The notes: generated from the letters alone by a model not told the origin. A stretch of DNA of 64,000 nt from Phoebastria nigripes (GCA_035582835.1 JAYKAV010000433.1:1245597-1309596), one strand, 5' to 3'; positions 40,901 to 55,470 are shown, counted from the first letter of the stretch. Translations and numbers: made by a program.

Positions 40901-43900
40901 TGCTGAGAAATTGTGACTCTGCACAGCCCAAGTACCTCAGTTTATCCATATCCTCTCTCATTCACACCCCTGATTGATCAGGTCTGGATTCCAGATTCCT
41001 GGAAGCAGAAAAGCTGTTTTTGCTCAGAGCCTACGTTGTGCCATGGAGCCTTGTCCCGCAGCCATGCTCTGCACTGCTACAAACAGCTCATTAAAGAATT
41101 TCTTGATTTCTAAGTGAGTTTCCACTAAAAGCAGTGCAAGCCCTTCATGCAGATGAGAAAAGGTTTTAAAAGATGTAGAAACCAAACTAAGCTAAAAATC
41201 AATATTAGCAGTTCTTAAGCGTCCATGTGAAAGGGCTGTCAGTGGTTTTCCATCACTGGAACTAGCCACAGAATTGCCCAGCATCTCTCCAGACCCTTTG
41301 GTTTGGTTGAGCTGGTGCTGTCAAAGACTGCATCTGAGAAGCTCAAGCACCCTTTCTGTCCCCATCGGCTGCAGCACAGCTACCAAAGCCACTGGCTGGG
41401 TTAGCATCATGCTGGCTTGCAGCCATCCATGCTGTCCTCCTCCTCCTCCAGACCCAGGGTGCTCACTCAGCAGCACATCCTCTTCCATCATCATACTTAA
41501 CCCTCATCTGTATGTTATTAACTACCTCCCGAGCAGACCCCCTACCTCGGGTATCATTCCCTCTTTCCTTTCACTCTCCTTCCCCTTTCCAGTCCTGTGC
41601 TTTTGAGGGTATGAGCATGTGCATATCCCACACCTGACTGAAAAGAAAGATGCTTTTCTCATTTTCAAAAACTAAGTCTGTGCGTACTGGTGCGAGGGTT
41701 TTTTCCCCTAGGTTTTGTCTCCTCCTTTTCCCTCATTCCATCACACACAGGTTTTCTCTAATGGCCTGTTTCTCCACCTTTGCTTTCTTCTTTATAGCTC
41801 TCACATCTATTTATTCCTCCCTTCCCTCTCCTCCTCAGTTGCTGTCTCTGCCTGTCTACCCATTCCCACCCTTCCAGCTCCCTCTTTGCCTCCCACACAG
41901 ACAGCAGCACTTGGGAATAAGGTTTTGTGAGAAAGAGGCTTCATTCCCTCCCTTTCCCCCCACCATGCTATTTCTTTGTTTAATAATCTGTGCCTTTTCA
42001 GGAAGGTTTTCACTTGCCAGCAGCTAACCAGCTCTTTCCCAGGCTGGGAAGAGGGAGCAGAGATCATGAAACCAGTGATCAAGGAGAAAAAGGAAAAGAA
42101 AAGCTCTCCAAATTCCCGCTGCTGCAAGAAGCAGCACACAAACACCACAGCCCCTCCTGGGACGGTTCTGGTTGTTGCAGCTCTCAAGGTCAGTGCAGTC
42201 AGACTCACCAGTGCAACAAGCTGGCCCCAGCCAAAGCAACAGGGCTGACGTAAGGAACAGCTTTGCTTGGATCCCTGAAGGGCACCCTTTCTGCCTCACC
42301 CCCCCCGCAGCAAATAAGCAAATACATCTATTCATCTGTCTCCTGCGCGTGCAGATGAAAGCTGCATCAATCCTGCACCGAATGGAGCAGATGAGTCATT
42401 GCTAGCTTTACTGTGACATATCACCATTAGAAGGTCCTCTTCCCTCTGCAGAGACCAGCCCCATCCCCAAGCCCTATAGTCTTCCCCTCACTGTTTCAAG
42501 CTGGAGGGAAAAAGCCAGCAACGTTGTAAGACTGAGCAGCTGCTACAGGGTTTGAGGTCTGGAGTGTGGTGGGAAGCTGCACCCCACAGATGTGCGTAGG
42601 GTCACAGCAGTGCTGAGCTCATACACAGCGTTTTCCCCCCCTTCATGAAAAGCAGACCATTTCCATTGGGTCCTCAACTGCCACGCTGCCAGACTGTCAG
42701 CAGGAAAGAATTCAACCACCACAGCGGGGTTATGTATCTGAATTTATACTTGCAACAAAGGTCCACCCACCCACCTCAAGTGTCCTCCAGTTGAAGACAT
42801 CAGTCTCAGAAATAGCTACTGACCATGTCTGACCTATAGCAATGCTGTGCAAAAAGAGCCAGAGATGACAGAAAAGACCTTAAATATCCTCAAAACTTCT
42901 TCCTTAACCCCTAATCTCCCCTTCACTTCTTCGTCATTCCCACCTGTCTGAAAAAGAAAAGGCATGAAGTTTTGCCTTTTGGGGGCAAAGAGGAGAGTTG
43001 TAAGTACCAAAGCCCCATTTGCTCAGTAGCATGGCCTATGTTGGCTTTTGGGCAAAGAATTAAATGGGTCCCTATTACTAAGCAAGCATTAATGCTTCTT
43101 CCAGCCTCATCTCCACTGCCAGCCCCCAAACCCCTTAGCCTGAAGCAGCCGAACTGTGGCAAAGACCATCCCACAACTCCACGTTGCTTGAGCCAGGCAT
43201 GGCAGCAGTCTGCCTAACTCCCACAGGTTGGGGACGGAGGTCACCTGCAAGGAGCCAAGGTATGCAACGAAGCCTGCTCTCAATTCCCTTTGAAATGACA
43301 TCACTGGAAGTCCGTGAGAGTTGAAAGCACTCAGCAGTGCTGGAAGAGATGGCTTGTGCCTCTCGGGGCCAGACCCCTCCTTCCTGAAGCTAAGGGAGGA
43401 CTTTGAATCTGAGAATACAACACCCAGCGCGGTCCTCATGATATTCATCAGTCAATTGCTCTTACACCAACACAGTGAAAGGTTTTCAGTGTCATGGAGG
43501 AAGAACGTATGCTGAATACCAATTAATTTCAGGTCCCTTCAGCAGGTTCTATAAGTCTCAGCTGGCATGCTTGCATTTGGTCATTTAAGACCAAACTAGC
43601 TTTCTAAGGGACAGAAAATGGCCCTCTTCTCAGACAGCTTCCCTTTGGCGAGTGCAATTTGCACCTGCCAAAACTGGCTCACAGGATTGAATTACCATCA
43701 CAGATTCAAGCGCCGGCACCAGCTGGTAGGTGAAGAGCAGGTAATTTTAGACTGAAGTCTGCAGATTTTGTTCCTGTGGCAGACTGCACACACAAACAGG
43801 AAAATTAGAATTTGGCCACTTCAGAGAGGCACCTGAAAATACATAACTTCCTGAAAAGGGAAAAAGAAAACACAAAAAAGAAGCAGTGTTCTGACTACAG

Positions 43901-46900
43901 ATGGTAAGGCAGCTCAAGCTGAAGTGACTGGGACCAGGCTTTTAGAAATTGGGGGTGTTACTGGGGGGATCAAGTGCTGCCACAGGCTTCCTACATGACC
44001 TTTGCATGTCACAAACTCTCTCCTTCAGTGCAAGTCAATGCGATACAGGGGGCTGAACTCACCAACGTGAGACCCTCAGATGGAAGACAGCATGGTCATA
44101 TGGAGTATTACCATCACCAAAGAGGTCTTGACTGAAGTGGTCAGAGGAAAATCAGCTGGAGCACATGGCTAAGGTGAGTTCATGATGTGCTGAGGAAAGT
44201 GCCAAATAAAAGGTAGCCTGTTCTGATGGATTAAGGCTTCTTCAAAGAGGTCTGAGGTTACTGGCCACAGGGCAATGCCAGTTCATTGCCACTTGTCATT
44301 TTATGGCAAAAGAAGAAATAGGCTGCAGTCAAGCACATTGCCCTGGAGAAGGGATTATTTCAGAGAGCCACGGGTGTAGGGTTTGGGGTGTCCCTCCTAA
44401 GATCGTGAGGCTTAAGACCATTCTCACCTCCCTTTCTTCTCCCAAAGATTAGCAAATCTCCCCATGCACCAAAGTGGCTTGGAAGAGAGTTAAGAAAAGG
44501 AGAGACTAAGCATGGGCTGAAATGAGCAGACTGCAGGAGGGAGTGCAAGTCTGGGCTAGCTCCACTGAACATCATGTAAGAAACCATCAAAACCCATCTA
44601 AAAAAAAAAAAATCAGGATTTGTCCCTCCACAGCTGCTAGCTAAAAGCAGAGCTGGAATCACACTTCTGAGTTATTTTAGGGTAGAAATTAGAATCAGCT
44701 TGCTGACTCACAGCCAGGCTAGCCCTACTTTCCCCCCATGGGATTCACCTTAAAAAAACCTCACTGGCTCAAATGTAGCACCTCCACTGTCCTTCGAGGA
44801 CATCTGCCCATCAGAGAGTTTGTATCAGTCACCAGGGCATCCCACTGCTGCTGGAAACCCAAGGAGAATCGTCAGTCAGTCATGTCTTTTCATTTATGTA
44901 GCTCTCCTTCACTGTAGTATCTGTTCACCCGAGCTGTTCAGTAGCTTATGTCCCTGCCCTCCTTTCATTTGGCCACAGAAGCCAAGTTTCACCATTTCTT
45001 TCTCCTGAGATGCGCTTCTCCGTTTTTCTAGTTACTCCTGCAGCCCTGCCCCTGCTCCAGGCTGAACTCCTCAAGTGCCTGGCCAGACTCAGACCCAACA
45101 GTTTAGATTGAACATCCCCCCATCTCTTCTGGAAATACCTTGCCTGAGACATCCTAGGATCCCATTCACCTCTTCCACTGAGGCAGCTCATCCTTTGCCT
45201 GCAACCAAGCCAGACAGCTGGTGCAGCATAGGGAAGGAATAAACAGTGACTGATTTGTGGGAGGCTGAGCTCACGCAACAGCTNTGCTCGGTGGGAAACG
45301 AGGAGGCCTTGTTTTCCACCTTGCTCCATTAACTCGTGCACACAAATAGACCTTTGCTCTCCATAAAGAAATACCAGTCTGCACCACCAAAGGTGGCAGA
45401 ACTGTTTCTCTGGCACGGTGGAGGGAGATCCTTCCCCAGCGCTCTGCCCGTCCCGCGGATGACAGCCAACAGTGGTCACTATGGCTGGTCAGGCTTTTCA
45501 TGCTGGATCGGCAAGTCCGCAGAGGGCTTGCATGTGGCATCAGTGAGAAGAGGTCAAAGATAGGCAAGGCCTAACTTTTTCCCCCCACTGAAGTGGGGAG
45601 CTGCTGATGGCTCCAAGGGGGTCAGCGCTTGGGCTTTCAACCTTCTTGTCCAACCCGTAAGTAATGCAGCTTGGAGGACCAGACACTGTCCTTTGGAAAG
45701 TGTCCTCGGGGGTCTGTGCCCATTTCATCTGCCGTACAGGGAGTGATCCGTCAGGGCTGGAAGGATTTGTGTTCAGTCCCCTGCCCCATCCCAGCCTCCT
45801 TCTGCAACTGAGCAGCATATTTTGTTTCCCAGTGCTTCAACTCCCCATTTCCAATGGGGACAAATAGCACTTCTCCCCCTTTCTGAGCTGCTGGGGGAAT
45901 AAACACGTTAAAGGCAGTGAGATGCCAGGCAAGCACCTAGGATAAGTGACGGCAGAGTAGTGTGACTAAGCCTTTTCCCCCATCTCCAAGAAGTGCTGTG
46001 AAGACAGATGAGGTAATGCAGTGCCTCTCAGTATTACCATAAATATTAAAACAGCTTTACATAAGGAGCTTGTGTTCGTTCAGCTGCTGCGAGCAGCTCC
46101 CCAAGGAGGATTTTAGTTCCCTTACGGTCTATTTTGGCCCCCCGCTTCTGACACAATGCACAGCAAGTGTGATAAAACACAACGCAAGCACAACAATAGC
46201 AGAGTTGCTTGTCATAGATGCTTTTAAACAGCCTCAGTGCACCAGGACCAGGCTGTGCAGGGAGACAGCTGTGTTTGCCAGCCCTCCCAAAGCCAAGCCT
46301 TGGAGACAGCAGCACTAAGTTACAGCAAACACTGTTGACCCACTTCATTCTGATGAGATATTTATGAATCCTTTCCCCAATCTCTTGTTTGCTACTCCCC
46401 ACATCCCTCCCCCTGGCCCTGGATTGAACATTTCTTTCTCAAACAAGCCCTTTGAATCTTGACGTGGAGAGCATCAGATGCTGGATGTATTTTAACAGGC
46501 AGCAGCAGCAGCTTTGAATCGCTGTCACTGGGGGAGATTTGCCAGCAAAGCCTCCGCTCCACGGCTGCGTCAGTCCTGCGGCTACACTGAGACCCAGCGC
46601 TCTCCTTGCCTGTCCAGCTGGTGCTGGCAATGACCAAAACTGCAACCATCACCCACACAGNCCCCAGAGTGTGGCCAGCCTTGCACAACCCTACCCCTCG
46701 CTCCCTGTGCCACCGAGACACGTCACCTCTCTCCTAGCCTGGTGATGCATCAGTGTTCAGAGGTTGGGTTATACCTGGCACCAAGGCGAGATGTGGGAAC
46801 AGGACGGGCTCCTGTAGCCCTGCAAAACTGGCTTTGCCTTACGTCTGCAAAGGGAACGGCTGTGGGATGCAGACCCTGGGCCCCCGGTGGGCCACCAACT

Positions 46901-49900
46901 GCACAGAGATGGGGTAAAGTCCCAGCTTGCAACACGGGTGCCAGTGTCCTCTGCAGAAGCTGCCCTGCCACAGCCCAGCCATGCTCCCCACACGGGTGAC
47001 ACAGCATTTCGGAGCCCTGCAGCTAGCCCTGATACACTCCCCACCAGCATGAGCCCAGGCTAAATGACCTTTTTCTACACCATGACTTCTGCAGAAGATG
47101 ACATCTGAGCCAAGTGTTACATCTGCAAGCCACACTTGTCCTGACCCCAAAGGTCTTGCTGGGGTGGACATGGCAGACATTTTATTCTCTGAGAGATGGA
47201 GGTGACATTGCAGAGACACACACCATACTCCTGCCAGGGGCTTTACTTTTGTTCTTTTTTTTTTTTAAACCCAAGACACAGCTCTAACTTACACTGTTCA
47301 AGCACTCTGCCTGTACACAGCCACGTACATAGCAAAAACATACTCCACATATTTATTCTGTTATCTTCTCTCACCCTATGTGAAAAATAAAGCAAGAAGA
47401 ACCATGAGACATGGTATACCTGACTGACTCTGCCCTTAAGCCTGCAGCATCGAGGGAAGGATGGCTTGCTGCTGTTTCACCCTGCCCTTCAGCAGACCCA
47501 CAGCGAGGTCCCGTTGCACGTTTCCTGCTGCACCGTCTGCAAAAGCTCCTTCCAGGGCACCTCACAGGCACAAACCTGGCCATTTCTCTGCAGTAACACA
47601 GGCTGAAAAGCACTTGCAGTTCACTTCAGCTTCCTGCCCACAACTCTGTTAAAAATATACAGGCTGCTGCCAAAAAACCCCAACTAAGCCCACTTCTTCC
47701 CTCCTCCATCAGAGCGTTCACCACACACTCATTACCCAAACTCCGCGCTGCCTGGAACCCTGCACTGGTACGGACACGAAACCAACACAAACCCCTTTCT
47801 CATGCCTTGGCTCACGGCTGTCCCAAAACATGGCAGAAATCAGGAAACCGTTACCAAAACAGCCTTGGAAAATAGAAGATTTTGTCTCAAACTCTCCAGT
47901 GGTGCCAATCACGTGCTCTGACTGATGTCCGTAGGGGTGGGCACTGAGTTACACCTGCCATGGACCCGACCTGCCATCGGCAGGAGAAGTCACACCTGGC
48001 TCAAGTGCCACCAGCCCTTGTGATGCAGCTGGTTGGTGTTAGATCTTAAGCCTCTCCCTGACAGTGCTGAGCATCACTCACCCCAAGACAGAAATTTAGG
48101 GGAACAAAGGAAAAGATTTTCAGCCAGGATGACTTTTTTCCATGGCAGCTATTTGGCAGGACACTGGATCAAAGCACTAGAGTAGTTTCAACAGGGAGCA
48201 ATTCAGGAAACGCAGTGGTAGATGCGCAGCCAGCGACATGAACCGCAGAGCCTTAACCCACAAGCGTGACATCCGCAGGCAGGCACAGACACACATCTGG
48301 GTGCATCCTGCATCCCAGACTGCTGTGCCACCCCTGCATCCCACCCTGGGCAGCTCCTCCTGTCTTGGCTTTCTGCCACACTCAGCATTTTGCAAACACG
48401 CTCATTTTGTTTCTTTATAATGCTTTTCCAGCGCTCCCAGAGCCAGCGATTCAATGCCAGCAGCTCTGTGGCACTGGGGGCAAGTTGCTGCACTGAAAGT
48501 GGCTCATCCCTTGCTGGGGACAGGCTGGCACCTCCTGTGAGATCAGAAGGGAGGCCACCAGAGCCCAAAAGCCCCAGCAGAAGCTGGCCCAGCAGCCTCC
48601 CATTGCAGCCCTGCTATCAAGAAGCCAATTACTGTCCTTCCAAGCTCAGCTTTATAGCTCAGCATCAGTGACACCCCCTCCTCCGTCACCTGGAGGTCCA
48701 CACCGCTTTTGGCTCTGCTCAGCTGTCTTCCCAGAGAGCTGCTTGCTCCAGGAAGGTTACTGCCACCCTCAAAACCCTTGGGTCTCCCCAGGGAACAGAT
48801 AAGCAATTCCACATAACATCCATCCTAACGCCCAGGCTGGGGCCATGGGGCAGGTCTCGGTTCTCTGCTCAGCGTTGGGTCTGCAATGCCATCTCAGGAA
48901 TAATGTTGTGGCAGCGTCAGCAAGTGTTTCATGCCTCCTTTCTGCTTCTTGGAGAAGGGTGAACAACTCATTCCTTTCCACCACAAAGCCCTGCTCTTTA
49001 CACCGAGCCTGCCAGCACTTGGGAAACTGCCTTTGGCAAGAGGGCAGATGCTTCCGATTTGGGGTGCTGCTCCCCAAGCAGCCAGGAGCTGGTACCCAGA
49101 TGCAGAAGGTTAATTTCCTTTCTAACAGATCTATGCTTTTAAGGCCTCTTCCTGACAGTCAGCGGGTCCTGTATCTCTCAAATTCAATATCCACAAGCAA
49201 AAAAAGATGAGTGTTATCTCTGACACAGTAAAATAGCTCCAACCACTGCAGTAAGCAGCAGCAGATTTAACAGCCCTCTTCAGCTTATGGGCATCCTAAA
49301 CCCATCCCCTCTGATCGATGCGGGATTGCACCAGGCTTTTGTGGCATCACCCCCCTTTGTGGCTCAGCTGTGGCCAGCAAAAAGATTACGGAGGCAATTC
49401 TGCATGTGCAGAGCCAGGTCCTGAATCTGACAGCCCACAGATCTGCAGGCATCAACCTGAAAACTGTTGCTTTGCAGCTGAAATGTAAGAAGCCACTGCA
49501 GGCAGACAAGGGGCCAATTCAGCATGAGGCAGTGACCTTCCAGGGAGGCTCCTGGCAAGCTCTGGGGTAAAGCCCACAGCTTGCTTTGTGCGGCAAAACC
49601 AGAGCACTCTCCCTCCCTGCAGAAAGCTAGGAAGGATCTGGGGAAGGATGGCCAAAGCTCCTCCAGCACAGAAATGCTTGCTCAGAGAGCTCCATCCCTC
49701 CCTTCTGCCTGCCCCCACGCCCAACCGAGGATGGGGACAGCATGCCAGGGCGCTCACCAGTCCCCGGTCCTGGCAGCATGCCAGCAGAAGGGATGGATGC
49801 AGAGGGATGAATATCCACATTTAGGGGAATTCTGGATTTTCTTCCCCCATCCTGCCACAATATCACAGGGTTAGAGGCTGGTGTTGGGCACCGTGGCTGA

Positions 49901-51300
49901 AAAAGGAAAGATGGAAAAATGCTGAAGGTCAAACCTGTGAAGGTCAGACTTTTGGAGGTCAGTCCTGAGATGGAGCAGGGAGCTCAATCCAGCATAGCCC
50001 ATCCTCCCTCTCCTGACAGCATCCTGCCCAAGCCCCACCCAGGAAAACGGGGCTGCGACAGGGAGGGCTTCCTCCTATTGCCCCAATGCCAAAGTTTTGC
50101 CAGACTGACCTCGATTCAAGAATAAAAATCCTTTTCCTTTCCACCCCCAACCCCATCAGAAGCTACCAGATGGTCACAGAGAACTAAGCAGGAGCAGGGA
50201 CCAAATCAACAGGTCTCTGCAAACATATAGGGCATGGATGCACATAGACGCACAGAGAGGCAGGGACATCAGACTGAAAAGCCCGAGACATCCCCTCCCC
50301 ATGCATTTCATCCCTGGAAGCACACACCTTGAAAGAGAAGCCCTGGTCTGGTGTCCTCCTCCCTCCCACTCATTTGGTGCAATATTCTCCCCATAGCTTA
50401 AAAAAAGGCACTATTGCCTCTGTCATCTCTCTCCGTTTTGGTCTTTTTGGGGCAGATTTCCCTTTGTGAGCTCCTTTCCAGCACAAGCCAGGGGTCATAT
50501 TCAAAGGATACCCCTTTGATATCAAAGCCCCCCTAACAGAACAATCCCCAGCTCCTTCCTTGGGAAAGGTGAAGACTAATAGCCAGGGCTGCCAGCTGTT
50601 CCTAGCCGTGCTTGCCTCCTGCCTCAGGATTGACAGCAATTAAACAGAGACATTAAACCCATCCAGGCAGAGTGAAGGGCAAACAAATACCACCGCCCAT
50701 GCAGATGGGAGAGCAAACGCAGCTGGAAACCTGATCAAAACCTTTCANGGAGGTGTACAGGTTTTCCTGCCAAGGCTGGAAGGTTTTGGCTGGGGATGCT
50801 GCTTCCCCTCCTCCCTCCCAGCGGCCCTGTTTCCGGCACATGGCCGGCTCCGCTTCTCCGTGCTCAGAGCCATTCTGCCTCCAGAGCGCTTCTGCACCAT
50901 CAAACCCCAGTCTCCATCCCAGGGCTGCTGCCTCCCCCTCGCTGAAGCCCGCTGGCATTTCACAGCAGCCAGCCCAGCTCAGATCAGGCAAGCACAGCAC
51001 ATCCCGCAAAGGCAGCGGAGGAGATCGCAGGTACGCGGAGGCAGCAGGCAGGCTTCCACGCACTTGCGTTTGCGGAAATGCCTTTTCTGGCTGCCTGACC
51101 TTCAGGGAGCAGAAGAGGGGAGCTGGGGTGGGAAGGGAGCTGCTCGGGGCCAGCCATCCTCACCATGCTCATTGTTTTGGGTTAAAAAAAAGCACTGTTG
51201 CCTATTAACAGGGAGAGCTGCGCGGGTACGCACTCCCGAGCTGGCCGACATGGCAGCCCCTGGCCTCCATCCCAGGCAGCTGCGAGGAGGCNGACACTCA
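38000..51300 (-). other. Presumed CEND1 intron 1 / spacer
   Basis: About 13 kb with no recognised coding exon on either strand. In particular no mitochondrial-carrier exons were found, although SLC25A22 is the next gene in mammals. If the minus-strand donors near 51302 and 51452 belong to CEND1, the whole stretch is its first intron. Pyrimidine-rich patches occur around 41430-41960. A C-run lies at 42301-42307. Confidence 0.4.
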
Positions 51301-51302
51301 CC

Positions 51303-51720
51303 TTGACCAGGTAGATCTGCGTCTCTATTTCGCTATGTCACCCTGAGTAGGAACGCTGCACGTCTCTCTGCCGATAGCTAGGGACCCCCGACACCTCTGC
51401 CCCTCGCCCCCCCGGGTGCCGGCATGCACGGAGGAAAGCAGCAGCCCTTACCTTCTGTCCTCCAGCCGGCTGCACGAGTCAAACCTTGGGAGCTGGCTCT
51501 TGCGCAGAGAGGAGGGAGGGAGGAAGGCAGAGGAGGAGGGAGGGAAAACTTGGGAGTTTCCCACAATGCACCTCTGCAGACCGCATGAAGATGGAGAGCG
51601 GGGGGGGGGGCGGGGGGAGACAGCGCTCCAATCCGGAGGGAAGGGCTGGGACTTTGGGGGGACAGGATGCCAAGGGGGGGGGCCGGCAGGACGGTTGAGG
51701 CAGGGCAGCTGCATCTCCAC
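51303..51720 (-). promoter_or_regulatory. CEND1: Inferred CEND1 promoter and non-coding first exon(s)
   Basis: GC-rich, purine-biased DNA holds two strong minus-strand donors: GACAGAAG|GTAAGG at about 51453/51452 and TGGTCAAG|GTGAGT at about 51303/51302. Neither is associated with a recognised coding frame, as expected for a 5'UTR exon. CEND1 needs such an exon because its coding exon has an acceptor 70 nt before the ATG. The two donors could be alternative ends of exon 1 or two separate exons. A G-rich run (51601-51617, ten G then CGGGGGG) lies upstream of them and can form a quadruplex. The assignment to CEND1 rests on strand, the absence of another candidate and splice logic only. Confidence 0.4.
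51600..51690. repeat. G-rich, quadruplex-prone segment
   Basis: Several runs of four to ten G occur on the plus strand (51601-51617, 51656-51661, 51674-51681). They give multiple overlapping G-quadruplex possibilities in the inferred CEND1 promoter. Confidence 0.7.
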
Positions 51721-51739
51721 ATCCCCTGTTATTGGGGGC

Positions 51740-54700
51740 TGAGCTGTGGCTTGCTGGCTTGGGAATTCAGGGCTGTCTCTGCAGCACTGAGCCCTCTGCC
51801 TGCTTCACTCGCTTGCTCCTCCAAAGCCTGCCTGGGTTTGCAGCAATTACAGTGAATATAGCCACAAAGTAGGGGGAACATACTGGGGAAAATGGGAGGG
51901 GGCCAGCCTGATAAATTGGGATGCTTGTGTGTAGACAAGAGAAAAAAGGAATCTGGGGCTCCCCCCACCAGGATAAGGGATTTCTGAGTGTGACAATCCC
52001 CCAGCAGTGAGTTAAGGAGTGGCAATTTGTCTCGTCAAGGAAAAGCTCTGCACAGTGGAAGGAGGAAGCTAAAATGCTGCGCTTGGGGTAGTTTTATGCC
52101 AGCTCTGCTTCCCTTTCTCCCCAAACCCCTCCCTGCCCCAGCGGGCCAGGGTCTGACTCCCCTTACAGAAGTCCTGCAAGGTCTATGAGGGATTGCAGGC
52201 AGCCCAAGGCTGGCTCGGAGCTGGGCAAGCAGCCCAGGACCCACTGCGGAACGCTGTCAGACATCCATCGAGGCTGTGCCAGACACACAGCTTCCTCCTT
52301 AGCCGCACCGGCGCTGCGCAGCCTGTTGCTTAAAAGCAAAGAGCCCTCCCTGTCACAGCCTCACCTCTTCCAGCCAGGCACAGGTCTCAAATTCACACCA
52401 CTCAGGTCAAATCCTGCTTGTACCCCAAACTGCAGCCAGGTCCTGGGACCATCTAGAGCTCTTTTAGCCTGATTTTCTCAGGAAATAAGGGCTATGTGAT
52501 GCTTGCCCATCTTCCTCCATACTTGGGACCCACTGACCAGCTTCATGCAATTTTGTAGAAAGTGTAGACATCTTAAAGAGATTATACTCAGAAATCCATG
52601 AGAAACCAACTTTGTCAGCTCAGCCACTCACAGAATAACTCAATTCTGTGGCCACTGTGTTTTCCTCCCTCCCATAAACAGCAGCCAAGTGACAGCTCAG
52701 CACAAACATACTCAGTGGAGTAGAGCAGAAACTCCAGAGAAAACTCTGTATTTTCTTCCTTGACCCTCTCTGGCTCAGCCAAACTGCCCACAAGAGCCAA
52801 GCCAGCATGTCTCACCTATGCTGACATGCTTAAAAATACTCAGGCTGCTTAAATTCTACTCTAAAGAAAAATTCTGCCTGTGTTTGAAGGAAACTGCAGA
52901 AAACACAGAGGCTCGATGTGGGAACCAAAATCTCCCAGGAAAGGCCNTGCTTTGAGGGGCTGGTTTTGGATGCAGCTACCGACACTCCCTCGGAGCAGGG
53001 ATGAGCAAGGTTATCTTGATGTAGTCCTTGGCTTCAGGAGCCTGCTTGACTCAGAGAAGCTGGCACAGACAGGATTAGCTGTGGCTGATGCTGATATCCC
53101 CTCTGCTGCCTGTTTGGTCCCAAANGAGGCAGTGCCAGCCCTCCCTGCTCTTTTAGGGACTTGTGCCAGGCACAGCCAAGACTGTGAAGGTTCAGTGGCT
53201 GCAGACAGCTGCTTCCCCTTTCTAACACCTCCCGAGTCTGCTGATCTATCGATAGCAGCAGAGAGGGGCTAAGTTTCTGCAAAGCTTGTGAAAACCTGTG
53301 ATTTAATGCAGGAAAGACACCCAAACCGCTGCTCCCAGGAGCTGGGCACAGGACTCATAAAACCTTTTTGCCACTTCTACATCAGGCAGAAATATCCTCG
53401 GCCTCTGCGCCTCCCCTTGGCGCGGCAGGAGGAGGGAGGGAGCCTCCTGCAAGCGGAAATTGCCAGCTCTGGTCCCCAGAGTCTGGATGAGCCGAGGCCA
53501 AGGGCTTCCGGCTGCGATTTCCTTGTGTTCACGCATGCTGTCTCAGCCTTAGGAGATAAACAGCCCCACACAATGCATTCATATGCCTCAGGCTTCCTGA
53601 ATTTATATTATATGCCTCAGATTTTGAATTTTTAAAATATTTTTACCGATGTAGAAAAAAAGGGAAGCAAAGGAAAGGAGCTGTAAAACCAATAACCTAA
53701 CCCCCCTGCCATTACAGAGAGAGGGAGAAGCCAGGAAAGCAGCACCAGAGCTAGGCAGCACTCAGAAATCCCCTGGCACCAAGCACGGGAAGGGTCCCCT
53801 GCAGCAAGTGGGTCACGTCACCCCTAACGCAGCACGGGAGAGAGCCGAGCGTTGACGCAGGCACAGCAAGCAGCGATTCAGCTCAAGACACAGCAAGGTG
53901 AAAACAGCTTCTTCAAGGTCAGATGGAGAGGGGAACCTTTAGAAACTGTGCTGCTGNTTTTTTCCTCCTCCTTCTCAGCTCACAGCGTACCCCGGGATGA
54001 GTTAGTGGGGACAAGAGCAGCCCTGGCTCCTGGGGAGCCCCCCGGCAAGGCCTGCTGGGGGGGGGGCTTAGTGGCAGCAGCATCCTTGGGAAGGGGCATG
54101 GTGTGCCCTGCACTTTCAGAGAGAAACAGTTGTTTCCCAGACCTATTTGATACCCTGCAAGCAGGAGGGCAGGCTCTGAGCAGGGAAACTGAGCTAGATG
54201 GATACAGCTCAGCCCACGGTGCCACAGAGCCAGGCTCATTTTGGGGTCTGTGAAAGCCTGAACATACATTGTTTGGGTTGCACCATCTCCCCATTAGCTC
54301 TGCCTTGCTGGCTTCAGTGTCCTATTCCCCTGCAGCAGGAGCCACCCAGCAGGGACCCCACAAGCCTTGCCGCAGTAGCTGCACCATTTGCAATCAGCTG
54401 CCAAGATGTTGGCAATGAGGAGTCTACTTTTCCCCCACCTTAAACTCCCCAATGTGCCTTAAAACATCCTTTCCCAGCATCCCTCAAAGCCAGCTTTGCT
54501 AAACACATCCCCCTGAAGCATTTTCTTTTCCATTATGCCTGGTTCAAAGGCCAGCCCCATGCAAGCTGCAGGCAGTCAACAGCCCCAGCTGCAAAATCCT
54601 CATGTGCCTCAATCCCAGTTCCCCAGTCCCTATCTCCTCCACAGGATGGGTTTACCCCCTCCTAACCAAGACACAAGTACCCTGTTCATAAACTGGAGCA

Positions 54701-55150
54701 TGAAAATCAGGAGAGCAGGTCACAGAATGGGCTTACACTCATTTCATCCCTGGGCATCAGAAACCCCCAAGGGAGCCTCTCTCCTCTCCTAGAGCCCCAA
54801 TTGCAACCCGCCTATGGCTGGAGAGGGAGGAAAAGGCTACACAGCAGCAAAAACCTGTGGCCATTTGGGCAGCAGCCATTTCTCCTTACCTCCACGCTTC
54901 CAGGAAAGCAGAACAAAGGACATTTCTCATGGTGGAGTGGCTTGCAGTAGCCAAGGTGGGTTTGCAGTTGCAGCAGCTGAAGTGCTGCCCAGCTTAGCAC
55001 CCTGCAGAGAAAGTCCTCGCAGTGAAAACACAAGCCCACCTGCCCCTGAGGGGCTATTAATAGCCTCAAAGCCCTGACCAGCCTCACCTGGGACCTTCCC
55101 ACCCACTGCCATGGGCCCCTGGGCTTTGTTGAAGCTCAGCCCTGGGCACT
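51740..55150. other. Spacer between the inferred CEND1 promoter and repeats
   Basis: No coding exon was recognised. A short imperfect duplication containing 'atatgcctcag' lies at about 53579-53622, and a ten-G run at about 54057-54067. Confidence 0.45.
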
Positions 55151-55159
55151 CAGTCTCTG

Positions 55160-55470
55160 AGTAGTGTTCTAGGGGAGCCTATCTTCAGCCCTGTCTCCTG
55201 CATGGGCTTCAGCTCAATGCTGTAGGCAGCTCATCTCTTGAATCCCTCAGAGATACACTTTAGCTTGTCTTCAGCCTGTCTCTGGGATGGACCTTGTACC
55301 CATGCTGTAGGTAGCCCTTCTCTGGTCTTGACTGTAGGAAGATCTTAGGTCCATATTGTAGCCTTCTTTCTGGTCACGTCTCCTGCACGGACCTTGTTCC
55401 TGTGCTGTAGCTCTGTTCCTAGCCCTGTCTCTGGCTCCATCTCCTGACTCAACTCCCCAGGTGCACCCTA
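55160..55470. repeat. Degenerate minisatellite
   Basis: The words 'cctgtctcctgcatgg', 'accttgt', 'atgctgtaggtagc' and 'cttctctgg' recur in the same order with many substitutions, in units of roughly 50-90 bp over about 300 bp. The copies are strongly diverged, so the array is old. Confidence 0.6.
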
